Positions 25,118 to 34,073 of a stretch of DNA of 64,000 nucleotides are shown piece after piece. Location of the stretch: NCBI GenBank assembly GCA_029202985.1, contig CP119316.1, positions 2,294,001-2,358,000 of the forward strand. Direction: 5' to 3'. Within the stretch, counting starts at the first letter, position 1. Every line of letters begins with the position of its first letter. The position numbers and the translations under genes are program-made. This stretch comes from Candidatus Andeanibacterium colombiense. Lineage in GTDB: Bacteria > Pseudomonadota > Alphaproteobacteria > Sphingomonadales > Sphingomonadaceae. The notes under the pieces were generated by a model. The model did no database searches, was not told the origin of the DNA, and saw nothing but the letters and a program-made list of their open reading frames with translations.

Positions 25118-27511
25118 CTAAATTCGGAGCATTCCGCCAAGCTTCTCGGCCGCCGAAATGACAGAGAGCGAAATCGCGAGAATATCGGGGTCGGTGTAGG
25201 TCTTTTCCCTTGGCTGCAACGTCACTTCAACGGCAATCGACTTGAAGCCGACAGGGATGCCCGACCCCCGGAAAACGTCGAACACTCGAGCTGCGACAAT
25301 ATTGATCTTGTCGGCCGCCCTTATTGCCCGGACCAGATCGTCAACCGGCAATTGGTCCGGCATCAGGAACGCAAAGTCCCGCGTAACCGCCTGCAATGCC
25401 GGAGGGGCGTAGGCGGCGCGGGCGAAGCCCTTGGCCTTGCTCTCCGGAATCGCATCGAGGAAGATTTCGGCCGCGACCACCGCACCGTCGATGTCGAACG
25501 CGGCAAGGGTCGCCGGATGCAGCGCGCCGAAGCGCGCGAGCACCGTCTTGGGGCCGAGCCGCAAAGTGCCGGACTGGCCTGGGTGGAACTGGCTCCCCGC
25601 CTCGCCCATCAGCTGGAGCTTCTCGACCGGCGCACCGGCTTCGGCCAGCAGCGCCAGGACTTCGCCCTTCACATCGAACGCATCGAAGGCTTGCGCCTTG
25701 CCGCCGAAAACGCGCTGATCCCAACCGCGCGGGGTCTTCTCCCCGGCGAGCACCAGGCCGAGCGTCAGCCGCTCGTCGCTCGCGCCGGATTCAGCGCGAA
25801 GGTAGCGGCGGCCGATTTCGAACAGGCGCACACTCGGCGCGCCGCGGTCGGCATTGCGCTTGGCGGCCGCCAGCAGGCCGGGGATCAGCGACGGGCGCAT
25901 CGCCTTCATGTCCTCGCTGATCGGATTGTCGAGCACCCACAAAGGACCTTCGGCGAAGTGTTCCGCCTCGGTCACCGGAATGAACGACCAGGTCACCGCC
26001 TCATTGAGCCCGCGCGCGGCAGCCGCGCGGCGCAGGCGGCGTTCGAGCTTCTGCACCGGGGTCGCGGTCGGGGCGGCAACGCCTTCCGCGCGTGGCAGCG
26101 CGACGCTGGCGATATTGTCGAGCCCGTGGATGCGAACCACTTCCTCCACGATGTCGGCCGGGCCTTCGATGTCGTGACGGCGAAGCGGGGCGGTGACGGT
26201 CCAATCGTCGCTCACGCCGAATTCGAGCGCTTCGAGGATGCGGCGCTGTTCGCCCGCCGGGATCGCGACCCCGCCAAGCTTTTCGGCCAGCAACGGATCG
26301 TAGGACACCCGCGTGGGCTCGCTCGGCGGCGAGCCGGCGCGGATCACTTCGGAAGCCTCGCCGCCGCAGATCCGCTGGATCAGCGCGGTTAGCCCGTCGA
26401 GGCCCTCGTCGAGCCACGCCGGATCGACACCGCGCTCGAACCGCGTGCGCGCGTCGGACGAAAGCCCGAGCTTGCGCCCGGTCGCGCCGATCCGCTCGGG
26501 ATCGAAATAGGCGATCTCGAGGAGCACATCGGTGGTGCCTGCGGACACGCCCGAATGTTCCCCGCCCATGATCCCGGCGATGTCGTGGACGCCGTTGTCG
26601 TCGGCGATCACGGTCATGCCGCTGTCGAGCGTGTAGGTTTTCTCGTTGAGCGCCAGCACCTGCTCGCCGTCCATGGCCCGTCGTGCCACCACCGGGCCTT
26701 TGAGCTTGGCGAGGTCGTAGGCATGCGCCGGACGCCCGAAGGCGAGCATCATGTAATTGGTGATGTCGACGATCGCCGAAATCGGGCGCTGGCCGGCGGA
26801 GAGCAGCCGCTTCTGCATCCACTCGGGCGAGGCGCCGTTGGCGACCCCGCGGATCACCCGGCCATAGAACGCTGGGCAACCGTCGGGATCGTCGGTGCGG
26901 ATTGCGACCGGGCAGGGGAACAGGCTGTCGATCGTGTGTTCGCGCAGCGGCTGGAGCGTGCCGACGCCCGCAGCCGCGAGATCGCGCGCGATGCCGTAGA
27001 CGCCCATGCAGTCCGGCCGGTTGGGCGTGATCGCGACGTCGAACACCGGGCTGGTGCCCTGGTACTCGGCGAAAGCCATGCCGACCGGCGCGTCGGCGGG
27101 CAGTTCGATGATCCCGTCGTGCTCGTCGCCAAGGCCGAGCTCGCGGGTCGAGCACATCATGCCGTTGCTCTCGACCCCGCGGATCGCGCTCTTGCGCAGC
27201 TCCATCCCGTTCGCCGGGACGACCGCGCCGGGCTGCCCGAGCACGCCTTTCATGCCCGCGCGCGCATTGGGCGCGCCGCACACCACCTGCAGCGGCTCGC
27301 CCCCGACGGAGACGGTCAGTACCTGCAACTTGTCGGCATCGGGATGGGGAGCGGCGGTGAGCACTTCGGCCACGGTGAACCCGGCCAGCTGGTCCGCCGG
27401 ATCGTCGAGACTTTCGACCTCGATCCCGATCGCGTTGAGCCTGGCCGAGATTTCGGCGGCGCTCGCCCCGGTTTCGAGGAAGTATTTCAGCCATTCGAGC
27501 GAGAACTTCAT
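25118..27511 (-). CDS. pheT: Phenylalanyl-tRNA synthetase beta subunit
   Basis: 797 residues, usual length. Domains in order: N-terminal tRNA-binding EMAP-like domain (AAPHPDADKLQVLTV), B3/B4 editing region (CPVAIRTDDPDGCPAFYGRV), B5 domain, the aaRS-like core (AVTWSFIPVTEAEHF) and the C-terminal ferredoxin-fold anticodon-binding domain (KIN...REKTYTDPDIL). ATG 27511 overlaps the pheS stop (ATGA); the frame continues upstream but only as a shadow of pheS. Confidence 0.96.
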   Translation of the reverse strand: MKFSLEWLKYFLETGASAAEISARLNAIGIEVESLDDPADQLAGFTVAEVLTAAPHPDADKLQVLTVSVGGEPLQVVCGAPNARAGMKGVLGQPGAVVPANGMELRKSAIRGVESNGMMCSTRELGLGDEHDGIIELPADAPVGMAFAEYQGTSPVFDVAITPNRPDCMGVYGIARDLAAAGVGTLQPLREHTIDSLFPCPVAIRTDDPDGCPAFYGRVIRGVANGASPEWMQKRLLSAGQRPISAIVDITNYMMLAFGRPAHAYDLAKLKGPVVARRAMDGEQVLALNEKTYTLDSGMTVIADDNGVHDIAGIMGGEHSGVSAGTTDVLLEIAYFDPERIGATGRKLGLSSDARTRFERGVDPAWLDEGLDGLTALIQRICGGEASEVIRAGSPPSEPTRVSYDPLLAEKLGGVAIPAGEQRRILEALEFGVSDDWTVTAPLRRHDIEGPADIVEEVVRIHGLDNIASVALPRAEGVAAPTATPVQKLERRLRRAAAARGLNEAVTWSFIPVTEAEHFAEGPLWVLDNPISEDMKAMRPSLIPGLLAAAKRNADRGAPSVRLFEIGRRYLRAESGASDERLTLGLVLAGEKTPRGWDQRVFGGKAQAFDAFDVKGEVLALLAEAGAPVEKLQLMGEAGSQFHPGQSGTLRLGPKTVLARFGALHPATLAAFDIDGAVVAAEIFLDAIPESKAKGFARAAYAPPALQAVTRDFAFLMPDQLPVDDLVRAIRAADKINIVAARVFDVFRGSGIPVGFKSIAVEVTLQPREKTYTDPDILAISLSVISAAEKLGGMLRI

Positions 27512-28608
27512 GGCCGTGCTCCCACGCCGCCGCTGAGCGTCGGCTGGTCGAGGTGCGAGAAGCCGTAATGCCTGAGCCAGCGGACATCGCCGTCGAAGAA
27601 GGCGCGCAGATCGTCCATCCCGTATTTGAGCATCGCGAGCCGGTCGACCCCGACCCCGAAGGCGAAGCCCTGCCATTCGTCCGGATCGAGGCCCGACATT
27701 GCGATCACCCGGCGGTTGACCATGCCGCTGCCGAGCAGCTCCATCCAGCCGTGGCCCGGCGCATCGCCGCTGCCGCCGAGAACGCGGCGCCCGCCTTCGA
27801 TCGCGAAGCCGACATCGACCTCGACCGAAGGCTCGGTGAACGGAAAGTAGGACGGGCGCAGGCGCAGCACGATGTCGTCGCGCTCGAAGAATGCCTTGAG
27901 GAAAGTCTCCAGCGTCCACTTCAGATGGCCGAGATGGATGTCGCGGTCGATCACCAGGCCTTCGACCTGATGGAACATTGGCGTGTGGGTCGCGTCGCTG
28001 TCGGAGCGGTAGACCCGGCCCGGCGCGATGATCCGCAAGGGCGCGCCTTCCGCCATCATCGTCCGCACCTGAACCGGGCTGGTGTGGGTCCTGAGCAGCG
28101 TTTTCCCGCCCTTGAGGGCCCTGTCGGGGAAATAGAACGTATCGTGCATCGCGCGCGCCGGATGGCTTTCCGGCATGTTGAGCGCGGTGAAATTGTACCA
28201 GTCGTCCTCGATCTCGGGCCCGGTCGCGACCGCGAAGCCCATGTCGGCGAAGATCTCGGCCAGTTCGTCCATCACCTGGCTCACCGGGTGGACCGAGCCC
28301 TTCGGCGCATCGGGCGCGGGCAGCGAAAGGTCGAGCGTTTCGGACGCGAGCTGCGCTTCGAGCGCCGCTCCTTCGAGCGCATCCTTGCGGGTGCCGAGCG
28401 CGCCGGTCACCGCTTCGCGCAGGGCGTGAATCTTCGGTCCTTCGGCCTGGCGTTCCTCGGGCGACATCCCGCCGAGGGTCTTGAGCAGCGCCGAGACGCT
28501 GCCTTGTTTGCCGAGGTACTCGACGCGCAAGGCTTCGAGTGCGGCAAGGTCCTCCGCCGCATCGATCCGCGACAGCGCCGCGCCCCGCAATGTCTCCAAT
28601 TCGCTCAT
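27508..28608 (-). CDS. pheS: Phenylalanyl-tRNA synthetase alpha subunit
   Basis: 366 residues. Class II aaRS catalytic subunit: motif 2 region LRTHTSPVQVRTM, FHQVEGLVID, and motif 3 GFAFGVGVDRLAMLKYGMDDLR. N-terminal coiled coil for tRNA binding (residues 1-85). ATG 28608 is used (MSELETLRG); a preceding TTG would add one residue. Coupled to pheT by a 4-base overlap. Confidence 0.96.
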   Translation of the reverse strand: MSELETLRGAALSRIDAAEDLAALEALRVEYLGKQGSVSALLKTLGGMSPEERQAEGPKIHALREAVTGALGTRKDALEGAALEAQLASETLDLSLPAPDAPKGSVHPVSQVMDELAEIFADMGFAVATGPEIEDDWYNFTALNMPESHPARAMHDTFYFPDRALKGGKTLLRTHTSPVQVRTMMAEGAPLRIIAPGRVYRSDSDATHTPMFHQVEGLVIDRDIHLGHLKWTLETFLKAFFERDDIVLRLRPSYFPFTEPSVEVDVGFAIEGGRRVLGGSGDAPGHGWMELLGSGMVNRRVIAMSGLDPDEWQGFAFGVGVDRLAMLKYGMDDLRAFFDGDVRWLRHYGFSHLDQPTLSGGVGARP

Positions 28609-28661
28609 CAAATCCGGTCCTGCGATTGCGCAACGCCTCTAGGGGGCAAGGCTTGGCCGGG

Positions 28662-29567
28662 TCAATCTTTCGCTTGGGCGCCGGCCGGATCGTGCAGCCC
28701 CTGCACCGCCTGGCCGGTCGCCTGGGAGCGCCCGATCGCCGCCGCGCGCAGCACCGGGTGATCGCGCTTCGCATATTCGCGCGGCGACATCGTCATGAAG
28801 CGCCGGAAGTCGCGCGTGAAGTGGGCCTGGTCGTGATAATGCCAGTCGAGCGTGTTGAGCCACTTGAGCGACGGATCCAGCATGAATTGCGCGAGACAGC
28901 GCAGGAACCGCTGGCGCCGCAGCAGCAGCTTGGGCGGGAAGCCGAACACCTGGTTCGCCAGCCGCTCGAGCGAACGCGCCGATATCCCCATGCCTTGCGC
29001 CAGCGCGGCGACGGTCTCGACCTCGCCCCCGACCAGCGCGCGGTGCAGCGCGAGGATGCGCGGCTCCTCGATCTCGGGACGGGCGAGCAGGGTTTGCATG
29101 AAGGCTTCGATCGCCGCCGCTTCCCCGGCGACTCCGTCCGCCCCTTCGATGATGCCCGGCAGCGCCCGAAACGCGGCGAAGGCGGGGTCGGCCGCGGCAT
29201 CGCCGAAGCGGTCGGCATGGACGCTCGCCGCCGCATCGACGAAGCGCGCCCAGCCGGCGGGCAGCAGGCCGATCCCCCAATAGCGCCCGGGCGCGAGACC
29301 GAAGCGGGTGGCGACGCTGGTCGGCCCGGTCGCGACGAACCCGGGGGTCCGCTGCGTATCGGCTCCGCCGATCGAGGCGAAGATCGCACCGTCGGCGACC
29401 ACCCGGAGATTGGCCCATTCGGGGTGAAGGTAATCCTCGATCACGCCGTCGGCCTGGCTGGCCTCGGTCAGATAATAGGTCGAAACATAAGGTGCGAGTT
29501 CCGCCGACGGCAGGAAGAAGCGAATACGCACCAACCCGCTGCCGGCTTGCGCGGGCATTCCTGACAT
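28662..29567 (-). CDS. AraC family transcriptional regulator (paralogue 1)
   Basis: 301 residues from ATG 29567, with GGGGAG 10 bases before. C-terminal double helix-turn-helix: LERLANQVFGFPPKLLLRRQRFLRCL and HYHDQAHFTRDFRRFMTMSPREYAK. The N-terminal domain (HPEWANLRVVADGA) is of the AraC-like regulatory type and probably binds a small molecule. It is about 90 bases from a close paralogue on the same strand. Targets unknown. Confidence 0.86.
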   Translation of the reverse strand: MSGMPAQAGSGLVRIRFFLPSAELAPYVSTYYLTEASQADGVIEDYLHPEWANLRVVADGAIFASIGGADTQRTPGFVATGPTSVATRFGLAPGRYWGIGLLPAGWARFVDAAASVHADRFGDAAADPAFAAFRALPGIIEGADGVAGEAAAIEAFMQTLLARPEIEEPRILALHRALVGGEVETVAALAQGMGISARSLERLANQVFGFPPKLLLRRQRFLRCLAQFMLDPSLKWLNTLDWHYHDQAHFTRDFRRFMTMSPREYAKRDHPVLRAAAIGRSQATGQAVQGLHDPAGAQAKD

Positions 29568-29660
29568 GATGGACGCGCTCCCCAACGCGTTGACGATCGG
29601 GCGATGGTTAAAGATCCGTTGCGCGCAGGCAAGGGAAAAACGTCGAACCGATCGAATGCC

Positions 29661-30545
29661 TTAGCGCATCCCCGCCGATCGCGTGGGCCGGTCGAGCGTC
29701 TGCGCGGCGGCACCCCAGACCCGCGCCCGCTCCTTCATGAAAGCGCCGAGGATCGGATGTTCGCGGGCCGCGTAGGCGCCCGGGCTCATGCCCATGAATG
29801 AACGGAACTCGCGGACGAATTGCGCCTGGTCGTGATAATGCGAATCCATCGCGTCGCTCCAGTTCGCGGCGTTTTCGAGCATGAACAGCGCGAGGCTGCG
29901 CATGAACCGCTGGCGGCGCAGCAGCACCTTGGGCGGGAAGCCGAAATAGCGCAGGCAGAGCCGTTCGAGCGTGCGCCGCTCGAGCCCGGTATGATCCGAG
30001 AAATCCGCGACATTCGCGACCGCCGCATCGACCAGCCCGGCATGGATCGCGAGGATCCGGTCCTCATCCGGCACGGTGCGGTTGAGTGCGCGGAAGCAGG
30101 CGACGATGCTGGCCAGTTCGCGCGTCTCATCCGGCGTTTCGGCGAAGATGTCCTTCGCGAGGGTGGAGAAATTGGCGAAGGCGACATGGTTCTCGCCGTC
30201 GACCACCCGGTTGGCCATCTCGGTCGCCGGGCCGCGGCAGAACTTCGCCCAGCCGAGCGGAAACAGCCCGACGCCCCACATGCGGGTGGTGCCGAGCTCG
30301 AAGTGGACCGGCAGCGAGCTCGGGCCGGTGGCGGTCAGCCGCGCGCCGGTAAGCGTGTCGCCGCCGTGGATCCCGGCCAGCGGGCGATCGCCGGCGAAGA
30401 ACCGCAAATTGGCCCATTCCGGCTGGAGCAGGTCCTTGACCCGCCCGCCGCCGGCTACCGTGAAAGTCGCGCTGTAAAAGGATGAGAAGCAGCCCTCAAG
30501 GTCTGGCGGCGCCGGGTAAAAGCGCACATCGATATGGCAACTCAT
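29661..30545 (-). CDS. AraC family transcriptional regulator (paralogue 2)
   Basis: 294 residues from ATG 30545, with a purine-rich GGGGGGCGAG before it. Shares with its neighbour QPEWANLRFFAGD, GFPPKVLLRRQRFMRSL, HYHDQAQFVREFRSFMGMSPG and the closing EHPIL, so both come from one duplication. Upstream start 30641 would extend through the rplT terminator and is rejected. No obvious target. Confidence 0.86.
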   Translation of the reverse strand: MSCHIDVRFYPAPPDLEGCFSSFYSATFTVAGGGRVKDLLQPEWANLRFFAGDRPLAGIHGGDTLTGARLTATGPSSLPVHFELGTTRMWGVGLFPLGWAKFCRGPATEMANRVVDGENHVAFANFSTLAKDIFAETPDETRELASIVACFRALNRTVPDEDRILAIHAGLVDAAVANVADFSDHTGLERRTLERLCLRYFGFPPKVLLRRQRFMRSLALFMLENAANWSDAMDSHYHDQAQFVREFRSFMGMSPGAYAAREHPILGAFMKERARVWGAAAQTLDRPTRSAGMR

Positions 30546-30599
30546 CTCGCCCCCCCTTCGGCGATATTGCGACCCTGTCCGCGCTGACCCCCACGCGAC

Positions 30600-30639
30600 A
30601 AAAGAAAGGGCGCGAAACGGAAGACTCCGTCTCGCGCCC
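30600..30639 (-). terminator. Rho-independent terminator of rpmI-rplT
   Basis: GGGCGCGAAACGGA (30608-30621) pairs with TCCGTCTCGCGCCC (30626-30639), allowing one G-U pair. Read on the minus strand it is followed by TTTCTTTT. Located 58 bases after the rplT stop. Confidence 0.85.
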
Positions 30640-30697
30640 AATGTCTTTTTAACCCTGAAGTTCCCGAAAGAAAGCGGGAAATCCTTGCGACCGATAC

Positions 30698-31057
30698 TTA
30701 GGCCGGCAGGGCGTTCTTCGCCTGGGCGATGATCGCGGTGAAAGCGCCGCCTTCATTCATTGCCAGATCGGCCATCACTTTCCGGTCCAGTTCGATTCCG
30801 GCGAGCTTGGCGCCGTGGATGAACTGCGAATAGGTCAGGCCTTCGGCGCGGACCGCGGCGTTGATGCGCTGGATCCACAGGGCGCGGAACGTGCGCTTCT
30901 TAACCTTGCGGTCGCGATAGGCGTACTGGCCGGCCTTTTCGACCGCCTGACGGGCGACGCGAATAGTGTTCTTGCGGCGACCCCGGAAGCCCTTGGCTGC
31001 GTCGAGGATCCGCTTGTGCTTGGCGCGCGTGGTGACGCCGCGTTTGATGCGTGACAT
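30698..31057 (-). CDS. rplT: 50S ribosomal protein L20
   Basis: 119 residues, typical length. Starts MSRIKRGVTTRAKHKRILDAAKGFRGRRKNTIRVARQAV, the conserved basic N-terminal extension, followed by the globular domain RTFRALWIQRINAAVR. It binds 23S rRNA early in assembly. Downstream of rpmI by 18 bases in one operon; infC is not adjacent in this window. Confidence 0.97.
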   Translation of the reverse strand: MSRIKRGVTTRAKHKRILDAAKGFRGRRKNTIRVARQAVEKAGQYAYRDRKVKKRTFRALWIQRINAAVRAEGLTYSQFIHGAKLAGIELDRKVMADLAMNEGGAFTAIIAQAKNALPA

Positions 31058-31075
31058 GTTTCAGTACTCCTCAGT

Positions 31076-31276
31076 TCACAGCCCGTAGGGCGCCCACTTC
31101 TTGATCACCTTCGCATCTGCGTCGGAAATCACGTCGGTGCCGCGGTGCTGGCGGATGTACTTGGCATTGTGGCTCATGAGGCGGTGGCGCTTGCCGACCG
31201 CGCCGTGCTTGATCTTGCCAGTGGCGGTGAGCTTGAAGCGCTTCTTAACGCCGCTCTTGGTCTTCATCTTGGGCAT
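31076..31276 (-). CDS. rpmI: 50S ribosomal protein L35
   Basis: 66 residues: MPKMKTKSGVKKRFKLTATG and HGAVGKRHRLMSHNAKYIRQ, the L35 signature. First gene of rpmI-rplT. A purine-rich GAGGAGAC stretch precedes the start. Confidence 0.97.
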   Translation of the reverse strand: MPKMKTKSGVKKRFKLTATGKIKHGAVGKRHRLMSHNAKYIRQHRGTDVISDADAKVIKKWAPYGL

Positions 31277-31440
31277 TTTCGTCTCCTCGAAAGGGACACG
31301 CTAGACCAGCCCTGGCAGCCCTTTTGGCCAGGCCGACCGTGAATCACGTGTCAGTGAAGGGGGCGCGCATAGTCGTAGACGCCCATAGTGGCAAGGGCTT
31401 TGCGCGGAACCCCGCCGTGCGTAAGGACGTTGCCAAGCCT

Positions 31441-33579
31441 ATGACCAGTCTTGCCGCGATCCGCCAGCGCACCGACGCCGTCGCCCACGCGATCTGGAAT
31501 CCGGCATGGCTCCAGCGCCGCCCGAAGCCGCTCAGGATGGCGATTCGCGCAGTCGGAATCGTGTTTCTGATGCTGTTCCTGGTGTGGCTGGTGCTGTTCG
31601 TCACCAAGGGCCGGTTCCTCAAGCACCCGTTCGAGAATATCGCCGGTTCGATGCTCCACCGCGAGATCAGGGTCGGGGGTGACTTCAACCTCTATTTCGC
31701 GCCGATCGATATCAGGTTCAAAGCGGAGAAGATCCGCGTCTCCAACCCGGCGTGGGCGCGCTCGAAGGATCTGTTCACCGCTGACCTGGTCGATAGCCGC
31801 ATCCGCACCTTCCCGCTGATCTTCGGCCGACAGAAAATCCGCTGGCTGACCCTGCGCAATTCGAATGTCGCGCTCGAATGGGACGCGAAGGGCGAACGCA
31901 ACAGCTGGACCTTCAGCGAGGAGAAGGGGAAGCCGTTCCACCTCCCGCAGATCGAGCGCGGCAGCGTGATCGACACCACGCTCGCCTATCGCGATCCCCG
32001 GCTGCAACTGTTCGCCGATATCGCGGTGGAGACGGTCAAGGCGCAGGACAGCCGGTTCGACAGCGATATCCGCTTCACCGGCAAGGGCACGATGCGCGCG
32101 AAGCCGTTCACGCTCTCGGGTAGCCTGCTGAGCCCGAACGAGACGATTGCCGGCGGGCACAACGAACTGGCGGTGCATGCGCAGGCGGCCCGGACCACGC
32201 TCGACGTTTCGGGCACGCTACCCGGCGCGACCCAGATCGAGGGCGCGGATCTCAAATTGGGCGTGCACGGCTTCGATATCGCCGACCTGTTCGACTTCCT
32301 CGGCATCGCGGTCCCGGCGACCCGCTCCTATCGGTTGAACTCCGCCCTTACCTATGACGGGAATAGGTGGAAGTTCACCCGGCTCAAGGGCGTGTTCGGC
32401 GACAGCGACATCGCGGGTTCGCTCCTGATCGCAATGCCGAACGACCGGTTGAAGCTGACCGCCGACCTCCACACAAACACGCTCGACATCATCGATGCCG
32501 GACCGTTCATCGGTTACGATCCCGAGCGGCTGGACACGCTGGGGGCAAGGGGCGCGATCCGGCAGGTGGGCGGCCATCCGCGCGTGCTGCCCGACGCGAC
32601 CCTGCGCATCGACGCGATCAGCCGCTTCGATGCGGACGTGCATTACCGCGTCGCCAAGGTCCGCGCGCAAAGCTTCCCGCTGAGCGACATCGACCTGACG
32701 CTCGGCCTCGACCGCTCGCTGCTGACGCTCAAGCCGTTCAAGGCCAATCTTGCGGGCGGCCGGCTGACCGCCGACATCGCGCTGAACGCCCGCGAGCCCG
32801 CGGTGCTGACCTCTTACGACATCCGCCTCTCGCCGACCCCGATGGGCAAGCTCCTCGCGCGCTTCGGGGTCGAGGAATCGGGCACCAGCGGCACGCTTTC
32901 GGCGCGGGTGCAGATGCGCGGCATGGGCGACAGCCTGCGCCAGAGCCTCGCGACCTCGAACGGCCGGATCGTGGTGATCTTCCCGCAAGGCACTTTCTGG
33001 ACCCGCAACATCCAGCTGGCGGAGCTCGACATCGGCACCTTCGTCCAGAAGATGTTCGAAAAGAAGCTCAAGGATCCGGTTCAGGTCAATTGCGGGCTGA
33101 TCGGCTTCACCGTGCGCAACGGTATCGCGGCAGCCGATCCGATCCTGATCGATACGAAGAAGAATGTGATCCTCGGCTACGGCGGGTTCAGCTTCAAGAG
33201 CGAGGCGATCGACATGTCGGTGCGCGCCGATGCGAAGACCTTCAGCCTGTTCTCGGGCCAGTCGCCGGTCGGGGTCGAGGGCTATTTCGCCGAGCCGCGG
33301 ATCGATCCGATCAGCGGCGAACTGGTCACGCGCGCCGGGGCTGGCCTCGGCCTCGGCATCTTCGCCACGCCGGTCGCCGGGCTGCTGGCCTTCATCGATC
33401 CGGGCGATGCCAAGGCCGCCGCCTGCGGCCCGGTGCTGGCCGGCGCCCGCGCCGCCGCGCAGAAGACCGCCAAGGGCAAGCCGCGCGAGGATGTCGGCGC
33501 CGGCACCACCGCGAAGAGCAAGGACGGCAGGCAACCGCTCGACAAGGCGGACGAGCAGCGCAAGAAGTTCAAGGGTTAG
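31441..33579 (+). CDS. AsmA-like family membrane-anchored protein
   Basis: 712 residues. One N-terminal membrane helix (AIRAVGIVFLMLFLVWLVLFV), then a long periplasmic beta-rich part. AsmA/TamB-like marks: the FNLYFAPIDIRFKAEKIRVSN segment, and near the C-terminus MRGMGDSLRQSLATSNGRIVV and TFWTRNIQLAELDIG. Family members move or organise lipids between membranes; role here inferred. ATG 31441 is favoured by homologue-like start, yet a longer frame begins at 31324. C-terminal 60 residues are Ala-Lys-rich and disordered. Confidence 0.82.
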   Translation: MTSLAAIRQRTDAVAHAIWNPAWLQRRPKPLRMAIRAVGIVFLMLFLVWLVLFVTKGRFLKHPFENIAGSMLHREIRVGGDFNLYFAPIDIRFKAEKIRVSNPAWARSKDLFTADLVDSRIRTFPLIFGRQKIRWLTLRNSNVALEWDAKGERNSWTFSEEKGKPFHLPQIERGSVIDTTLAYRDPRLQLFADIAVETVKAQDSRFDSDIRFTGKGTMRAKPFTLSGSLLSPNETIAGGHNELAVHAQAARTTLDVSGTLPGATQIEGADLKLGVHGFDIADLFDFLGIAVPATRSYRLNSALTYDGNRWKFTRLKGVFGDSDIAGSLLIAMPNDRLKLTADLHTNTLDIIDAGPFIGYDPERLDTLGARGAIRQVGGHPRVLPDATLRIDAISRFDADVHYRVAKVRAQSFPLSDIDLTLGLDRSLLTLKPFKANLAGGRLTADIALNAREPAVLTSYDIRLSPTPMGKLLARFGVEESGTSGTLSARVQMRGMGDSLRQSLATSNGRIVVIFPQGTFWTRNIQLAELDIGTFVQKMFEKKLKDPVQVNCGLIGFTVRNGIAAADPILIDTKKNVILGYGGFSFKSEAIDMSVRADAKTFSLFSGQSPVGVEGYFAEPRIDPISGELVTRAGAGLGLGIFATPVAGLLAFIDPGDAKAAACGPVLAGARAAAQKTAKGKPREDVGAGTTAKSKDGRQPLDKADEQRKKFKG

Positions 33580-33601
33580 GCGTTCGGGGCACCCTCTCTG
33601 A

Positions 33602-33679
33602 CTCCCTGCGAAGGCAGGGACCTCGGGCAGTTTCAGCGCAGGTGCGCACAGCCTCAGGCCCCTGCCTGCGCAGGGGCTC
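33602..33679. repeat. Paired palindromic repeat, family 1 copy C (diverged)
   Basis: Two hairpins: TCCCTGCGAAGGCAGGGA (33603-33620) followed by CCTCGGGCAG, and CCCCTGCCTGCGCAGGGG (33659-33676), with GCCTCAGG before the second stem. Layout and linker motifs mirror copy A at 72-131. Located after the asmA-like gene, so it may also end transcription. Confidence 0.7.
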
Positions 33680-33705
33680 GAGTGTGGGGTTGGCCCAGTT
33701 TCGGC

Positions 33706-33734
33706 TTGACAAAAAGAACCATTTAGGTTATATG
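33706..33734 (+). promoter_or_regulatory. Strong sigma-70-like promoter in front of the structured RNA region
   Basis: TTGACA (33706-33711), 17-base spacer, TATATG (33729-33734). Perfect -35, good -10 and ideal spacing, with a predicted start near 33741. No protein gene follows on this strand. Confidence 0.65.
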
Positions 33735-33740
33735 ACCCGC

Positions 33741-34060
33741 CATCGGGTGCGGGAGCCAAGCGCTTCGCTCTTGCTTCCGCATTAGGCCGGTGTCTCGCGG
33801 GCCGGGTGATCCCTTCGGATCGCCTGCCGGTGGCGCCAGTAACGCCTGACGGGTCAGAAGGGGGCTGCACACCTGCGAGCTCTAACCTGCCTCCTCCGTC
33901 GGGAAAGGGCCGAGCGAGCAAGTTTACAGCATTAGTCTTGCCCGCCGTTCGCAAACGAAAACTACGCTGACCAGCCAGCTCACCCGCTGGCGCTGCGTCG
34001 CACCGGCCTTGCCCGTGTCCGCTCATTCCCCGGCGTTAGCCCGGCCTCGCCAGCGGGCGT
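33741..34060 (+). ncRNA. Candidate structured non-coding RNA, possible permuted tmRNA (ssrA)
   Basis: No protein-coding frame is supported between 33580 and 34073. Downstream of a strong promoter come stable hairpins: a 9-pair stem 33748-33756 with 33773-33781, a 9-pair stem closed by CTTC at 33804-33825, and a long-range perfect 10-base pairing CCCGCTGGCG (33983-33992) with CGCCAGCGGG (34048-34057). At 33951-33968 GCAAACGAAAACTACGCT closely matches the tag start of Escherichia coli tmRNA (GCAAACGACGAAAACTACGCT, ANDENYA), one codon shorter. Position near the 3-prime end fits a circularly permuted alphaproteobacterial tmRNA. Against this: I see no T-arm (TTCGAATC-like), no CCA, and no stop codon soon after the tag. 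Ends are approximate; 6S RNA is another option. Confidence 0.4.
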
Positions 34061-34073
34061 TGGCGCTTGTCCG

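Noticed and set aside
25118..28774. pheT frame extending through pheS to give a 1,218-residue protein
   Set aside because: The upstream part is a shadow frame of pheS; pheT begins at ATG 27511 overlapping the pheS stop.
33951..34073. Open frame through the tag-like sequence read as a protein (ANENYADQPAHP...)
   Set aside because: It continues without stop as an antisense shadow of the cyclotransferase gene, and has no start or ribosome site.
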